The position numbers and the translations under genes are program-made. A DNA stretch of 64,000 nt from Vibrio pomeroyi (GTDB taxonomy: Bacteria; Pseudomonadota; Gammaproteobacteria; Enterobacterales; Vibrionaceae): NCBI RefSeq assembly GCF_024347595.1, contig NZ_AP025507.1, positions 1,959,720 through 2,023,719 on the forward strand. The letters run 5' to 3'. Below the pieces are notes generated by a model. That model did not search any database. It saw only the letters and a program-made list of their open reading frames with translations, and was not told the DNA's origin. Of this stretch, positions 47,479-55,816 are shown one piece after another. Every line of letters starts with the position of its first letter. Within the stretch, counting starts at the first letter, position 1.

Positions 47479-47946
47479 ATGCTGCGTTTTGTTATCGCGT
47501 TCATGCTACTTAGCTTATCTAGCTGTACATTTGCATCCAATAATCACTCTACATTGAGCTTTAAAAAGCATGTGCGGGAGCGCTGCGGGCTAGAGGTGAT
47601 TAATAACCAAGGTGAGATGAGCTTTGGCCAAGACTACGATGGCCGAGCGATCACGCTTAGGCTGGAATCCAATCGAAAAGACTCGCGATTGCTGCTCAAG
47701 TTGCAACATATTGATCTAGGCTCAATTAATGAGTCTCGTATCGCAGAGCTCGTACGATTCAAAGTTGAAACGCCCGTTCGTTATGAAGGAGACATCAATT
47801 ATTGGCGTCAGGGCGTGGAGTTTCCTAGCGAGCAACTCGCATCGAATAATGAGGTCGCGATTCAAGCGCGTATCACTATCCCAGAGTCGCAACTGACAGC
47901 AGGTGAGTTTCACTTCAATATGGAGTGGGCAATTGAGTGTCTATAA
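47479..47946 (+). CDS. exported protein 5 of the cluster (paralogue of protein 3)
   Basis: 155 residues. Signal peptide MLRFVIAFMLLSLSSCTFA; the SSC gives a weak lipobox-like look but cleavage at TFA fits better. It matches protein 3 along its length: FKKHVRERCGLEV for FSASVESQCGIEA, MSFGQDYDGRAITLRLESNR for LAFGENYNDSHATVKLVSNR, and ARITIPESQLTAGEFHFNMEWAIEC at the end. The shared positions support a common fold with a terminal disulfide. Confidence 0.72.
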   Translation: MLRFVIAFMLLSLSSCTFASNNHSTLSFKKHVRERCGLEVINNQGEMSFGQDYDGRAITLRLESNRKDSRLLLKLQHIDLGSINESRIAELVRFKVETPVRYEGDINYWRQGVEFPSEQLASNNEVAIQARITIPESQLTAGEFHFNMEWAIECL

Positions 47947-48263
47947 ATTCACAACTTGAGCACAGCTTTTTATCAAAACCAAAGATATTCACTAAGTGAC
48001 AAGTTCGGAATTATAAAACTGATAAAGAGAGATTCACTGGGATTGAGCGCTGAGTTAGAGCAAATTATCAAGGATGGAGTATTTTTGAACATGTCTCGAA
48101 AACACGAAACATAATATGCGATCAGTTATTCGGACTTTCAAGGGAGGAAGTAGAGATTATTTGATAACACTGAAGTGAATCACACATGTGTACTTTCTCT
48201 GTTGGTTAATCTATCCGATGTTTGCTACGTTTAAATGACACAGTCATTGGAAAGGTATGATTT
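47947..48263 (+). other. intergenic region with a possible gene remnant
   Basis: Between 47956 (TTG) and 48114 a 52-codon frame reads sensibly (ending IKRDSLGLSAELEQIIKDGVFLNMSRKHET) but has no ribosome site and no recognised homology. The rest contains no ORF and should hold the promoter of the ribosome-hibernation gene. Confidence 0.25.
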
Positions 48264-48620
48264 ATGAAAATAAACGTTCAAACACATCACGTATCAATTA
48301 ACGACGACTCACGTAAAGACATCGAAGGTAAATTCGAAAAGATATCTAACCATTTTCCATCACTGATTAGCTGCGACATCATCATTACAAAAGAACATGG
48401 TCAACATCAGGTTGAAGTGTTCACCAACTACGAAGGTGTACGTGTAAACGCAAAAGCTACAGATGACGTTATGTATCCGGCTATCGCATCAGCGATTAAG
48501 AAGCTAGAAGCAGGCCTAAGTAACCGTAAGGGACAATTAAAAGCAGACCTACACGAGAAACCAACAAGTACCAAGCCAGAGATTGCTTCGGACATCATCC
48601 AAGAGATGAAACTGGTATAA
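48264..48620 (+). CDS. HPF/RaiA-family ribosome hibernation factor
   Basis: 118 residues. The fold is read from MKINVQTHHVSINDDSRKDIEGKFEKISNHFPSLISCDIIITKEHGQHQVEVFTNYEGVRVNAKATDDVMYPAIASAIKKLEAGLSNRKGQLK, matching the beta-alpha-beta-beta-beta-alpha domain that sits in the decoding channel of idle ribosomes. The ~22-residue tail is longer than short HPF and similar in size to RaiA, so it may block rather than promote 100S dimers. Single gene with a terminator. Confidence 0.87.
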   Translation: MKINVQTHHVSINDDSRKDIEGKFEKISNHFPSLISCDIIITKEHGQHQVEVFTNYEGVRVNAKATDDVMYPAIASAIKKLEAGLSNRKGQLKADLHEKPTSTKPEIASDIIQEMKLV

Positions 48621-48669
48621 TTACTCAAGTAGCTCGAGCTTACTAACGAATGGAAGCTTATCAAGAATT

Positions 48670-48698
48670 GCAAAGCCAGCACACGTTGCTGGCTTTTT
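48670..48698 (+). terminator. terminator of the HPF/RaiA gene
   Basis: Stem AAAGCCAGCA / TGCTGGCTTT followed by TTTCG. Very similar in sequence to the terminators at 2141 and 25109. Confidence 0.8.
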
Positions 48699-48858
48699 CG
48701 ATCTTGAGACTCAATCATCCCCTCTCGTTACCAAATCGCTATTTCAGCTCAAATCCATATCGTCTTTAAATCCCTTAAGTCTCTGGTTGCTATAACAATC
48801 ACGAATAGTATTTGGTAGAGTTATACCCAGAAACCTAGACCAAAATGGAATGTTTGTT

Positions 48859-49014
48859 ATGAAAAAAGTCGCGTTGATACTTTTCCTAGCCACTCAATTA
48901 ATGGCTTGTACTGAGGTTGGCAGTGAAGCTTGGTGTGCGGATATGAAAGAAAAGCCTAAAGGTGACTGGACGGCGAATGAAGCGGGTGATTTTGCTAAGC
49001 ACTGTATTTTCTAA
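48859..49014 (+). CDS. DUF3012-family small lipoprotein
   Basis: 51 residues. The signal peptide ends in the lipobox LMAC (Cys17), followed by GSEAWCADMKEKPKGDWTANEAGDFAKHCIF, the conserved DUF3012 core with two Cys. It should be anchored to the outer membrane. Function unknown. It is shorter than common ORF cutoffs and easy to miss. Confidence 0.82.
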   Translation: MKKVALILFLATQLMACTEVGSEAWCADMKEKPKGDWTANEAGDFAKHCIF

Positions 49015-49054
49015 GCGATCGCTTTCCGTTAAATACAGAACACACCGCATAAAA

Positions 49055-49093
49055 AAACGACCACTAGGTAGACCGAATTACCTAGGGTCGTTT
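49055..49093. terminator. hairpin between the DUF3012 gene and the phn-type operon
   Basis: AAACGACC-TAGGTA / TACCTA-GGTCGTTT stem, A-run on the 5' side. It can serve as terminator for the minus-strand transporter operon and perhaps for the plus-strand gene. Confidence 0.65.
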
Positions 49094-49177
49094 GAGCTTT
49101 AAAATGCTAGATAGACAAGCTCTCAACTTTCACACGAAACACATGTCACACACAACATAGTGAACACAGCACATCGG

Positions 49178-49981
49178 TTAGATCAGTTTGTTACGGATAT
49201 GGATAACCACCGCTTCTGCAACAATAACCACCGCAAAAATACTCACTAATACCATCGAAACTTTTTGCCATTCAAAAAGGTTTTGCGCATCGTTTAGCAC
49301 CACGCCAATACCACCAGCGCCCACCAAACCCAATACCGCAGATTCACGTACGTTGATGTCCCAACGGAACAATACGATTGAGTAGAACGCAGGCATCACT
49401 TGTGGCCAATACCCTTTCAGCAAGATACTCATCCACGAAGCACCCGTTGCGCGTAAAGCTTCAATAGGCCCCATGTTCACTTCGGCAATGGCTTCCGCTA
49501 ACAGCTTCCCTACAAAGCCGATACTGCGAATTGCAATTGCCATGATGCCTGCGAGAACACCGGGGCCAAACAGTGCGATAAACAGTAATGCCCAAACTAG
49601 CGAGTTCACAGAACGTGAAGACACGAGGAAGAATTGAGCGATCCAGTTCAACGCTTTGTTAGGTGTAATGTTTGGTGCGTTCAACAACGCCAAAGGAATC
49701 GCAAACACCAAAGTAAACAGTGTGCCCAATGTCGCGATGTGTAAGGTTTCAATCATTGCAGCGTGAATCGACTCAGGATAGAAACCATAGTCCATTGGCA
49801 CCATTCGCTCGAACATATCTGCAAACTGAGCGGGCGCGTCATAAAGGAACTCAGGAATCACTTCTACCGTCTGCCAAGACCACACGATGGCACATACAAG
49901 GCTAAGGTAAACGGCGAATCGAGCCACACGCTCATTAGGGGTAAAGCGCTGCCACTCTCTATCGATAGATGCAGTTGTCAT
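49178..49981 (-). CDS. phnE: PhnE-type ABC permease, second copy
   Basis: 267 residues, about six hydrophobic segments. The ATPase-contacting EAA loop and following family signature are read in AIAEVNMGPIEALRATGASWMSILLKGYWPQVMPAFYSIVLFRWDINVRESAVLGLVGAGGIGVVL. Its start and the stop of the upstream permease share TAATG, so the two are translationally coupled. With the other PhnE it forms the membrane part of a phosphonate/phosphite-type importer. Confidence 0.9.
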   Translation of the reverse strand: MTTASIDREWQRFTPNERVARFAVYLSLVCAIVWSWQTVEVIPEFLYDAPAQFADMFERMVPMDYGFYPESIHAAMIETLHIATLGTLFTLVFAIPLALLNAPNITPNKALNWIAQFFLVSSRSVNSLVWALLFIALFGPGVLAGIMAIAIRSIGFVGKLLAEAIAEVNMGPIEALRATGASWMSILLKGYWPQVMPAFYSIVLFRWDINVRESAVLGLVGAGGIGVVLNDAQNLFEWQKVSMVLVSIFAVVIVAEAVVIHIRNKLI

Positions 49982-50805
49982 TAGAAGATTCTCCTAACAA
50001 TGTTGGAAAGAAATTCACCGACAAGAATCAGTGCGATAATAGTGATCAAAATAGCGGCGACGAAGTCGTAGTCGAAACGTTGGAAGGCAGAGAAAAGCGT
50101 TCCGCCAAGGCCACCCGCACCTACGATGCCCACCATGGTTGAGTTACGTAGGTTGGAATCTAACTGGTAGCTTGCAAAGCCGATAAAGCGCGTGAAAACC
50201 TGTGGCATAACGGCATACAAAATCACACTAGTAAAACTAGCGCCGGTCGCTTTAATCGCTTCAACCGGTTTAAAAGAGATCTCTTCAATTGCTTCAGCGA
50301 AAAGCTTGGCAATGAAGCCAATCGATGCGAACACCAAGGTCAAGATCCCAGCCAGAGCACCAAAGCCCACCGCTTTCACAAACAAGATGGCGATAATCAC
50401 CGGGTGAAAAGAACGGCACAAGGCAATAAAGCCACGAATTGGCGTTGATACGATTGACGGCATCATGTTTCTCGCGGCAAGCAAGCCTAGAAACAAGGAG
50501 ATAACAATGCCGAAGAAGCTTGAGATGATCGCGATCTGTAAGCTTTCTGCTAAGCCACTTAACAGCAAACTGGTACGCGAAAAATCAGGCGGAAACATTC
50601 GAGATAGTAATCGCTCACTTTCACCAAATCCGATGATCAAACGATCAAACGTCAGCCCTAAAGTTGAAAAACTGTAGAACAGGTAAGCAATAATGCCAGC
50701 AATGATCGCGCGATTCGTCCATGACACCTTGAATGGGTTTTCATGGCTCGCTGGCGATGTGTTTGACGAAACGCTTGGCGACGAGCTTGGGTTTAATCCA
50801 GCCAT
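49981..50805 (-). CDS. phnE: PhnE-type ABC permease, first copy
   Basis: 274 residues. The hydrophilic Ser-rich N-terminus ([15 protein letters not shown]) is followed by six segments and the signature [66 protein letters not shown]. It overlaps the ATPase gene by 13 bp. Two distinct PhnE proteins, rather than a homodimer, indicate a heterodimeric channel. Confidence 0.9.
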   Translation of the reverse strand: MAGLNPSSSPSVSSNTSPASHENPFKVSWTNRAIIAGIIAYLFYSFSTLGLTFDRLIIGFGESERLLSRMFPPDFSRTSLLLSGLAESLQIAIISSFFGIVISLFLGLLAARNMMPSIVSTPIRGFIALCRSFHPVIIAILFVKAVGFGALAGILTLVFASIGFIAKLFAEAIEEISFKPVEAIKATGASFTSVILYAVMPQVFTRFIGFASYQLDSNLRNSTMVGIVGAGGLGGTLFSAFQRFDYDFVAAILITIIALILVGEFLSNIVRRIF

Positions 50806-51563
50806 GACTCACCCCCATAGATGATTTTCAGATCTTCCTCTGAAATGCCCTCTGGACTGCCATCGTAATGCACCTTGCCATTACACATACCAATAATACG
50901 TTTGGCATAACGCTTGGCTAAGTTCACATCATGGATGTTCACCAACACCGGGATGTTTTTCTGTTCGGAAAAGGTTTCCATCAACTCCATGATCTCAACC
51001 GCGGTTTTCGGGTCAAGTGATGAGGTTGGTTCATCAGCAAGAAGAATATAAGGGTCTTGCATTACCGCGCGAGCAATACCAACACGCTGCCTTTGACCGC
51101 CCGACAAGCTGTCGGCACGCTGGTTTGCAAAGTCTTGCAGGCCAACAAACTCCAGTAGCTCAAACGCTTTTGCTAAGTCTTGTGCTGAGTAGTTACGACG
51201 CCACGCATTCCAAGCGGTCATATAGCCTAAACGTCCACTCAACACGTTTTCGATAACCGTTAAGCGCTCTACCAAGTTGTACTCTTGAAAGACCATACCG
51301 ATATGACGGCGCTGTTTACGAAGTGCTTGGCCTTTTAGTTGAGTCAGGTCAGCACCATCAAAGATGATTTCACCTTGGCTTGGGTCATTAAGGCGATTGA
51401 TACAACGCAGAAGTGTACTTTTCCCCGTACCCGACGGGCCTATAATCGCGATGATACCTGGTTCGTCGATATCAATATTAATGCCTTTAAGGATTGGCTT
51501 GCCTGCCACATATTCATGAAATAGGTTGTTGATCTTTATTCCGTCATAGCTTGCTACGGCCAT
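50793..51563 (-). CDS. phnC: PhnC-type ABC ATPase
   Basis: 256 residues. Walker [11 protein letters not shown]-loop MVFQEYNL, signature [14 protein letters not shown], Walker [14 protein letters not shown] and switch His in VNIHDVNLA are all intact. It drives the PhnE pair. Placed after the binding-protein gene with a hairpin in between. Confidence 0.92.
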   Translation of the reverse strand: MAVASYDGIKINNLFHEYVAGKPILKGINIDIDEPGIIAIIGPSGTGKSTLLRCINRLNDPSQGEIIFDGADLTQLKGQALRKQRRHIGMVFQEYNLVERLTVIENVLSGRLGYMTAWNAWRRNYSAQDLAKAFELLEFVGLQDFANQRADSLSGGQRQRVGIARAVMQDPYILLADEPTSSLDPKTAVEIMELMETFSEQKNIPVLVNIHDVNLAKRYAKRIIGMCNGKVHYDGSPEGISEEDLKIIYGGESWLD

Positions 51564-51595
51564 ACTGCATTTCCTTGTGCGAATTTTAGAATGAT

Positions 51596-51620
51596 CTATG
51601 CCCTACCCGCGAGGGCATAG
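51596..51620 (-). promoter_or_regulatory. intra-operon hairpin between phnD-type and phnC-type genes
   Basis: CTATGCCCT / AGGGCATAG, a 9-bp stem with a 7-base loop and no T-run after it. Such hairpins after a binding-protein gene usually protect that mRNA portion, giving excess binding protein. Confidence 0.55.
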
Positions 51621-51693
51621 AATTTTAATTAAGGTAAGTGTTCTGGGAGACCTAGGCTTGATATGAAGCCTAAGTCTTCTTTGGAACTAAGAG

Positions 51694-52734
51694 TTAGCCG
51701 TTGTTTGCTTGTTTCGCTAACTCAGCGGCTTTTTTCTTTGCACGTTTAGCGGCGTCTTTTTCAGCCAGTTTTTTCAAACCTGCTTTGGTGTAAGCCGTGC
51801 CTGTCGCGTGGGCGATATCACGAATCACATCCCACTCTTCTTTGTAGCTGATTGGCGAGAAACGGTCTGCACCTTTGAATGATGCACTCATCTCTGGTGT
51901 GAAGCGGTAACTGAAGAAAGCTTCGTTGATCTTCTCAACTAGCTCTTGTTTTAGGTTGTAAGCGTAACCAAAAGCAGACGTTGGGAAGCGTGGACTGCGG
52001 TAGATAATCTTAAGCTCAGAATCATCAACACGGCCTGCTGCCACCATACGATCGTACACGTCAGATGCCACAGGTGCTGCATCATAGTCTCCGTTGAAGA
52101 CACCTAGAATCGATTGGTCATGCTTACCTGAGTAAAGCACTTTGTAGTCTTCATCTGGTACTAACCCTTTAGCTGGGAATAACGCACGAGGAGCTAGGTT
52201 GCCAGAGTTTGATGATGCAGAAGTGTGTGCAACCTTTTTGCCTTTTAGATCAGCCATGGTGTTGATGCCACTATCTTTGCGCACAATGGTGATCAGGTTG
52301 TAGCCTTGGAAACCAGACTCATCGCCTTTCACTGCAATTGGAACGTAACCCGCTAGGTTAACCGCGTAACCAGTTGGGCCCGTAGAGAAACCAGCTACGT
52401 GCAAACGACCAGAACGCATCGCTTCTACTTGTGCAGAGTTCGAGTGCACCGTGTAGTAGATCACTCGCTTACCTGTGATTTTACTTAGGTGAGCTTGGAA
52501 GTCGGCAAACGCATCTTTGTATAGCGCAGGGTCTTCTACTGGCGTGTAGGTGAACACAAGCGTACTTGGGTCATTCCACTCGTCTGGGTTCTTTGGTGAA
52601 TCTGCCACCAAATCTTGGTTTTCATCACAGTATCGATCGTCTAACACACCACGGCTAGAGCAGTCGCTTGCCATAGCCATTGAAGGAAGTAGTAATGAGC
52701 TAGCGATTAACAGTCCTTTAACACTGATTTTCAT
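51694..52734 (-). CDS. phnD: PhnD-type periplasmic binding protein
   Basis: 346 residues from ATG 52734, preceded by AAGG; an in-frame TTG 6 bp upstream is less likely. Signal peptide MKISVKGLLIASSLLLPSMAMA. The PhnD fold shows TLVFTYTPVEDPALYKDAFADFQAHLSKITGKRVIYYTVHSN, GRLHVAGFSTGPTGYAVN and KGKKVAHTSASSNSGNLAP, the last two being the ligand contacts. The C-terminus is Lys/Ala-rich. The ligand is probably a phosphonate, phosphite or phosphate ester. A sigma-54 promoter lies 46 bp upstream. Confidence 0.9.
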   Translation of the reverse strand: MKISVKGLLIASSLLLPSMAMASDCSSRGVLDDRYCDENQDLVADSPKNPDEWNDPSTLVFTYTPVEDPALYKDAFADFQAHLSKITGKRVIYYTVHSNSAQVEAMRSGRLHVAGFSTGPTGYAVNLAGYVPIAVKGDESGFQGYNLITIVRKDSGINTMADLKGKKVAHTSASSNSGNLAPRALFPAKGLVPDEDYKVLYSGKHDQSILGVFNGDYDAAPVASDVYDRMVAAGRVDDSELKIIYRSPRFPTSAFGYAYNLKQELVEKINEAFFSYRFTPEMSASFKGADRFSPISYKEEWDVIRDIAHATGTAYTKAGLKKLAEKDAAKRAKKKAAELAKQANNG

Positions 52735-52779
52735 ATTCAAACCTTACTTTTACTTATTGTTGAAAGTCACCTTCACCAT

Positions 52780-52795
52780 TGCAGCCTTTGTGCCA
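52780..52795 (-). promoter_or_regulatory. sigma-54 promoter of the phnDCEE-type operon
   Basis: The minus strand reads TGGCACA-AAGG-CTGCA, matching the -24 GG and -12 GC elements of the sigma-54 consensus with correct spacing, 46 bp before the phnD start. Confidence 0.72.
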
Positions 52796-52856
52796 TATTT
52801 TTATTTATTTAAATTCAACAACTTAAATTTAAACTCAAATTCAACAATCTATTTTG

Positions 52857-52870
52857 AGTCATTCATGTCC
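52857..52870. promoter_or_regulatory. candidate enhancer site A, AGTCATTCATGTCC
   Basis: Copy of the CAT-N2-ATG motif, 62 bp upstream of the phnD-type sigma-54 promoter and 34 bp from site B. Confidence 0.5.
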
Positions 52871-52890
52871 AACCCAGAAGCTTACATTTG

Positions 52891-52904
52891 GGTCATTTAT
52901 GTCC
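52891..52904. promoter_or_regulatory. candidate enhancer site B, GGTCATTTATGTCC
   Basis: Best copy of the motif, close to a perfect GG-x-CAT-N2-ATG-x-CC dyad. It lies between the GDPD terminator and the phnD-type promoter. Confidence 0.5.
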
Positions 52905-52921
52905 CATCAATTTTAACGGTA

Positions 52922-52945
52922 AAAAAAGAGCCCGAAGGCTCTTTG
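52922..52945 (-). terminator. terminator of the GDPD gene
   Basis: Stem AAAGAGCC-TTCG-GGCTCTTT with a UUCG tetraloop and a T-run on the minus strand. Confidence 0.9.
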
Positions 52946-52989
52946 GTTCACTGCTTTTTCTCTTATTATTCTTCAATAATCCAGATAAC

Positions 52990-54210
52990 TTAGGCGTCGC
53001 TGTCCATGCAGTTTGCGTAGTAAGTGACCGTTGCTGGCCAGTCACTGAATACGCCCATCACACCAACATCTTGCGCCAACACATCGAGCATTTTCATCAT
53101 ATCGCCATCATTGTTGATGCCGTCTTTCACGCTCTTGTAGTACCAACCACCACCTTGAGCGAGTGGACCTGAACGTTCCAGAGTCCATGCAATGATGTCG
53201 AGGTCTGCACCTTTAGCAAGCTTGGCGTAATTAGACGCAACCAGTTCGTTGTTCTCATCTAGATCAACCAGAGCAAACAGAGGCGGCGCGATGATGTTTA
53301 CACCCGCATCGTGCAGCTCTTTCATGTTCTCAACAGAAGCGACAAAGTCCGCTTGCTCGTATACACGATCATCAAGATAGACGGCTTGTTTGCCGAATTT
53401 TGGTGCTGCTTTAATCCAGTACTTCACATCATCCAGGTTGAACGATTGCAAGTAAGTCTCTGAAGGTGCAAAGCCCGCCTCTTTTAGTTCATCCACCAGC
53501 TTTTGCGCGTACATCTCTTGGCTGAAGCCATTGAAAGGCATCTCAACCGCTGCCGATTTCAATTCTGGAGTCACTTTCACACCGTGCTCTTTAAACAGCG
53601 CCGCACTTTCTGCGTGTGTCATCAGCGTACCGCTCTGGCTGTAAAGATCTGTTCTCCAACCCGGAGTGCCGTTCATGTACTCTTCGACTGTGGTGGCTTT
53701 CGGGTTAGCACCATCCATTTTGCCTTTTAACTTCTTAAACTCCGCCAGCGTGAAATCGGAAGTACGACACTCAACCTGAGCATCTTCACCTGTCGCAGGG
53801 TTCGCAGGTTTAAATGGAACTGAACACTTCTTAGCAAGCTCTGGGTGAGTCAACACATCGGTTGTAGTGTGCAGGTCACTTTGCGAGTGTCGACACACCA
53901 ATTCCTTATCTTTAGTGAAGGTCACATCACACTCTACGACACCCGCTCCCATCTGAATCGCCGCTAAGTAAGATTCTTTGGTGTGTTCAGGAAACTGCAT
54001 TGCAGCTCCGCGATGCCCAATAGAAAAATCGCTACGATGAAAAGGCCCTTCGCTACAACTGAGCAGCTTAGTTTTCAAAGGGCTCTCATCCATATTGTTA
54101 ACTAAAAAGAGGGGACGAGGTCCTAGGTTTGCTGACTCTGTCGCCGCCCATGCCGTCATTGAGCTAACGCCGAGTATCAGAGCAATCGAACCTTTCAGTA
54201 TTTGCTTCAT
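52990..54210 (-). CDS. exported glycerophosphodiester phosphodiesterase family protein
   Basis: 406 residues from ATG 54210 (MKQILKG), with AAGGAG before it; the in-frame extension is not needed. Signal peptide [22 protein letters not shown]. The catalytic GDPD core has [39 protein letters not shown] (His-Arg, Glu, Glu-x-Asp), VCRHS and VTPELKS. It should cleave glycerophosphodiesters to glycerol-3-phosphate and an alcohol in the periplasm. Longer than UgpQ because of Cys-containing insertions. Own sigma-54 promoter. Confidence 0.9.
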   Translation of the reverse strand: MKQILKGSIALILGVSSMTAWAATESANLGPRPLFLVNNMDESPLKTKLLSCSEGPFHRSDFSIGHRGAAMQFPEHTKESYLAAIQMGAGVVECDVTFTKDKELVCRHSQSDLHTTTDVLTHPELAKKCSVPFKPANPATGEDAQVECRTSDFTLAEFKKLKGKMDGANPKATTVEEYMNGTPGWRTDLYSQSGTLMTHAESAALFKEHGVKVTPELKSAAVEMPFNGFSQEMYAQKLVDELKEAGFAPSETYLQSFNLDDVKYWIKAAPKFGKQAVYLDDRVYEQADFVASVENMKELHDAGVNIIAPPLFALVDLDENNELVASNYAKLAKGADLDIIAWTLERSGPLAQGGGWYYKSVKDGINNDGDMMKMLDVLAQDVGVMGVFSDWPATVTYYANCMDSDA

Positions 54211-54317
54211 GTTTGTATCTCCTTGCAACAAGCAATTATTTTTCTAATTTCCTTAATCCAGTCATATCTACTTTCTGTGAGATGACCTCATGTGGGCTGA
54301 TGCCACAATGTAGGGAT

Positions 54318-54333
54318 TGCACGCTTTGTGCCA
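54318..54333 (-). promoter_or_regulatory. sigma-54 promoter of the GDPD gene
   Basis: The minus strand reads TGGCACA-AAGC-GTGCA, identical to the phnD-type promoter through TGGCACAAAG and with the same spacing. It lies 108 bp before the start codon. Confidence 0.7.
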
Positions 54334-54396
54334 AATGTTAAAACTCTTTTATTACAATCACTTGAAACAGTTAATCATTCGACTAAATGATAAATG

Positions 54397-54410
54397 GGTC
54401 ATTGTTGTCT
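54397..54410. promoter_or_regulatory. candidate enhancer site C, GGTCATTGTTGTCT
   Basis: Third, weaker copy of the sites A/B motif, 64 bp upstream of the GDPD sigma-54 promoter, the same distance as site A from its promoter. Confidence 0.45.
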
Positions 54411-54463
54411 TGTGCTTTTTTCTTTTGGTTTTGACTTTGCTCTTTTAGAATCAAGTTAACGAG

Positions 54464-55816
54464 TTAGGCTTTGAAACTCTCTTTATCCAACTGGTGTTTT
54501 TTCATTTTTCGATAAAGCGTTTTACGTGGCAGATTCAGCTTGCTTGAGACTTCATTGATATTGCCTGCGCTCTCTATCAAGGCTTCAGTTAATACATTTC
54601 TCTCGTACTGCTCCATCTGCTTTTCAAAGGCGAAATCTTCCCCGGTTGATTCACAAATTGGTGATTGAAGATCAAAGCCATCGCCGACAATACCGAGTAC
54701 AAATCGGTCGGCAACATTACGTAACTCACGCACATTTCCTGGCCATTCATGTCGGCACAGCTGCTGTACCTGTTCGGGATAAATCGTCGAAGGACGCGTC
54801 TTGTACTTGTGGCTCGCCTGAATCACAAAGTGGCGGAACAACACCTGAATGTCTTCTTTGCGTTGGCGTAGTGCCGGAAGGTTTAAGCTCGCAATATTTA
54901 GGCGATAAAAGAGATCGGCTCTGAATTCACCAGATTCACTGAGGCTTGCGAGGTCAGCTTTACTCGCGGCAACCACCACAATATCAACAGGTATCAATTC
55001 ATTACCGCCAACACGCTCGATCACTCGTTCTTGAATCACGCGTAGCAACTTAATCTGCACTGCAATCGGCATGCTTTCAATTTCATCAAGAAACAGCGTG
55101 CCACCATTGGCTTGTTCTATTTTTCCGATGCGTTTCTTATTAGCACTGGTAAACGAGCCCGCTTCATGACCAAACAGCTCACTCTCAATAATGCTCTCTG
55201 TCATGCCACCACAGTTTATTGCGACAAACGGCTTTGCCTTACGACGACTAAATTGATGCAAGGCGCGAGCAATCACCTCTTTGCCAGTGCCTGTCTCACC
55301 ATTAATAATGGTGTCAACGCCAGTATGAGAGAGCGCAAGCACTTGCTTACGTATGGTGTCCATCGCTTGAGATTGCCCGATAACCACAGATTCAATTGGT
55401 AGTTCTGTATCCTGATCGTTGTCTAACGTTGCAGGGCTGTTGTGCTGACATTGTGCCAACGCCAAATCGAGTTTTTCTACCAACTCACTGGCATTGAGGG
55501 GCTTTTCCAGAAAGTCGAACGCACCCAACTTCATCGCCTCGATCGCCATCGGAATATCACCATGCCCGCTCATCAGTAACACTGGTACATTGGCTGCGCG
55601 ATGTTGGATTGAGCTTAACAACGTAAGCCCGTCGACTTGTGGCATTCGCACATCACACAGCACCACCGACTGACTGTTTGCTTTGAGGGACTTTAAACCA
55701 AGGTTTGGATCGGTAAAGCTCGTGACACGAAAACCCTCGAGTTCCAACATTTCGCTCACGGCTTCAACAACGTCTATTTCATCGTCGATAAGAACTATGT
55801 GTTTTTCTGAAGTCAT
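54464..55816 (-). CDS. sigma-54-dependent response regulator (NtrC/DctD type)
   Basis: 450 residues. Receiver domain with acidic pocket DD (11-12), phosphoacceptor Asp55 in VVLCDVRMP and Lys105; AAA+ domain with Walker A GETGTGKE (173-180), sensor and arginine-finger region FRADLFYRLN; Fis-type HTH at the end (NINEVSSKLNLPRKTLYRKMKKH). The sigma-54 contact loop reads GSFTSA (220-225) instead of the usual GAFTGA. It shares an ATGA overlap with the sensor kinase. It is the obvious activator of the two neighbouring sigma-54 promoters. Confidence 0.94.
   Translation of the reverse strand: MTSEKHIVLIDDEIDVVEAVSEMLELEGFRVTSFTDPNLGLKSLKANSQSVVLCDVRMPQVDGLTLLSSIQHRAANVPVLLMSGHGDIPMAIEAMKLGAFDFLEKPLNASELVEKLDLALAQCQHNSPATLDNDQDTELPIESVVIGQSQAMDTIRKQVLALSHTGVDTIINGETGTGKEVIARALHQFSRRKAKPFVAINCGGMTESIIESELFGHEAGSFTSANKKRIGKIEQANGGTLFLDEIESMPIAVQIKLLRVIQERVIERVGGNELIPVDIVVVAASKADLASLSESGEFRADLFYRLNIASLNLPALRQRKEDIQVLFRHFVIQASHKYKTRPSTIYPEQVQQLCRHEWPGNVRELRNVADRFVLGIVGDGFDLQSPICESTGEDFAFEKQMEQYERNVLTEALIESAGNINEVSSKLNLPRKTLYRKMKKHQLDKESFKA

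Noticed and set aside
45657..47946. Curli or chaperone-usher pilus operon
   Set aside because: No CsgG-like pore, usher, recognisable chaperone or curli repeat protein is present, so neither name is supported.
48670..48698. Mobile-element inverted repeat
   Set aside because: T-run after the stem and position after a stop codon fit a terminator; no transposase present.
49178..52734. Complete phosphonate C-P lyase locus
   Set aside because: Only transporter genes are present; no phnG-M or phosphonatase gene within the window.
52550..52993. 147-codon plus-strand ORF
   Set aside because: Runs over the phnD start, the sigma-54 promoter and the GDPD terminator; low-complexity Phe/Asn translation of AT-rich DNA.
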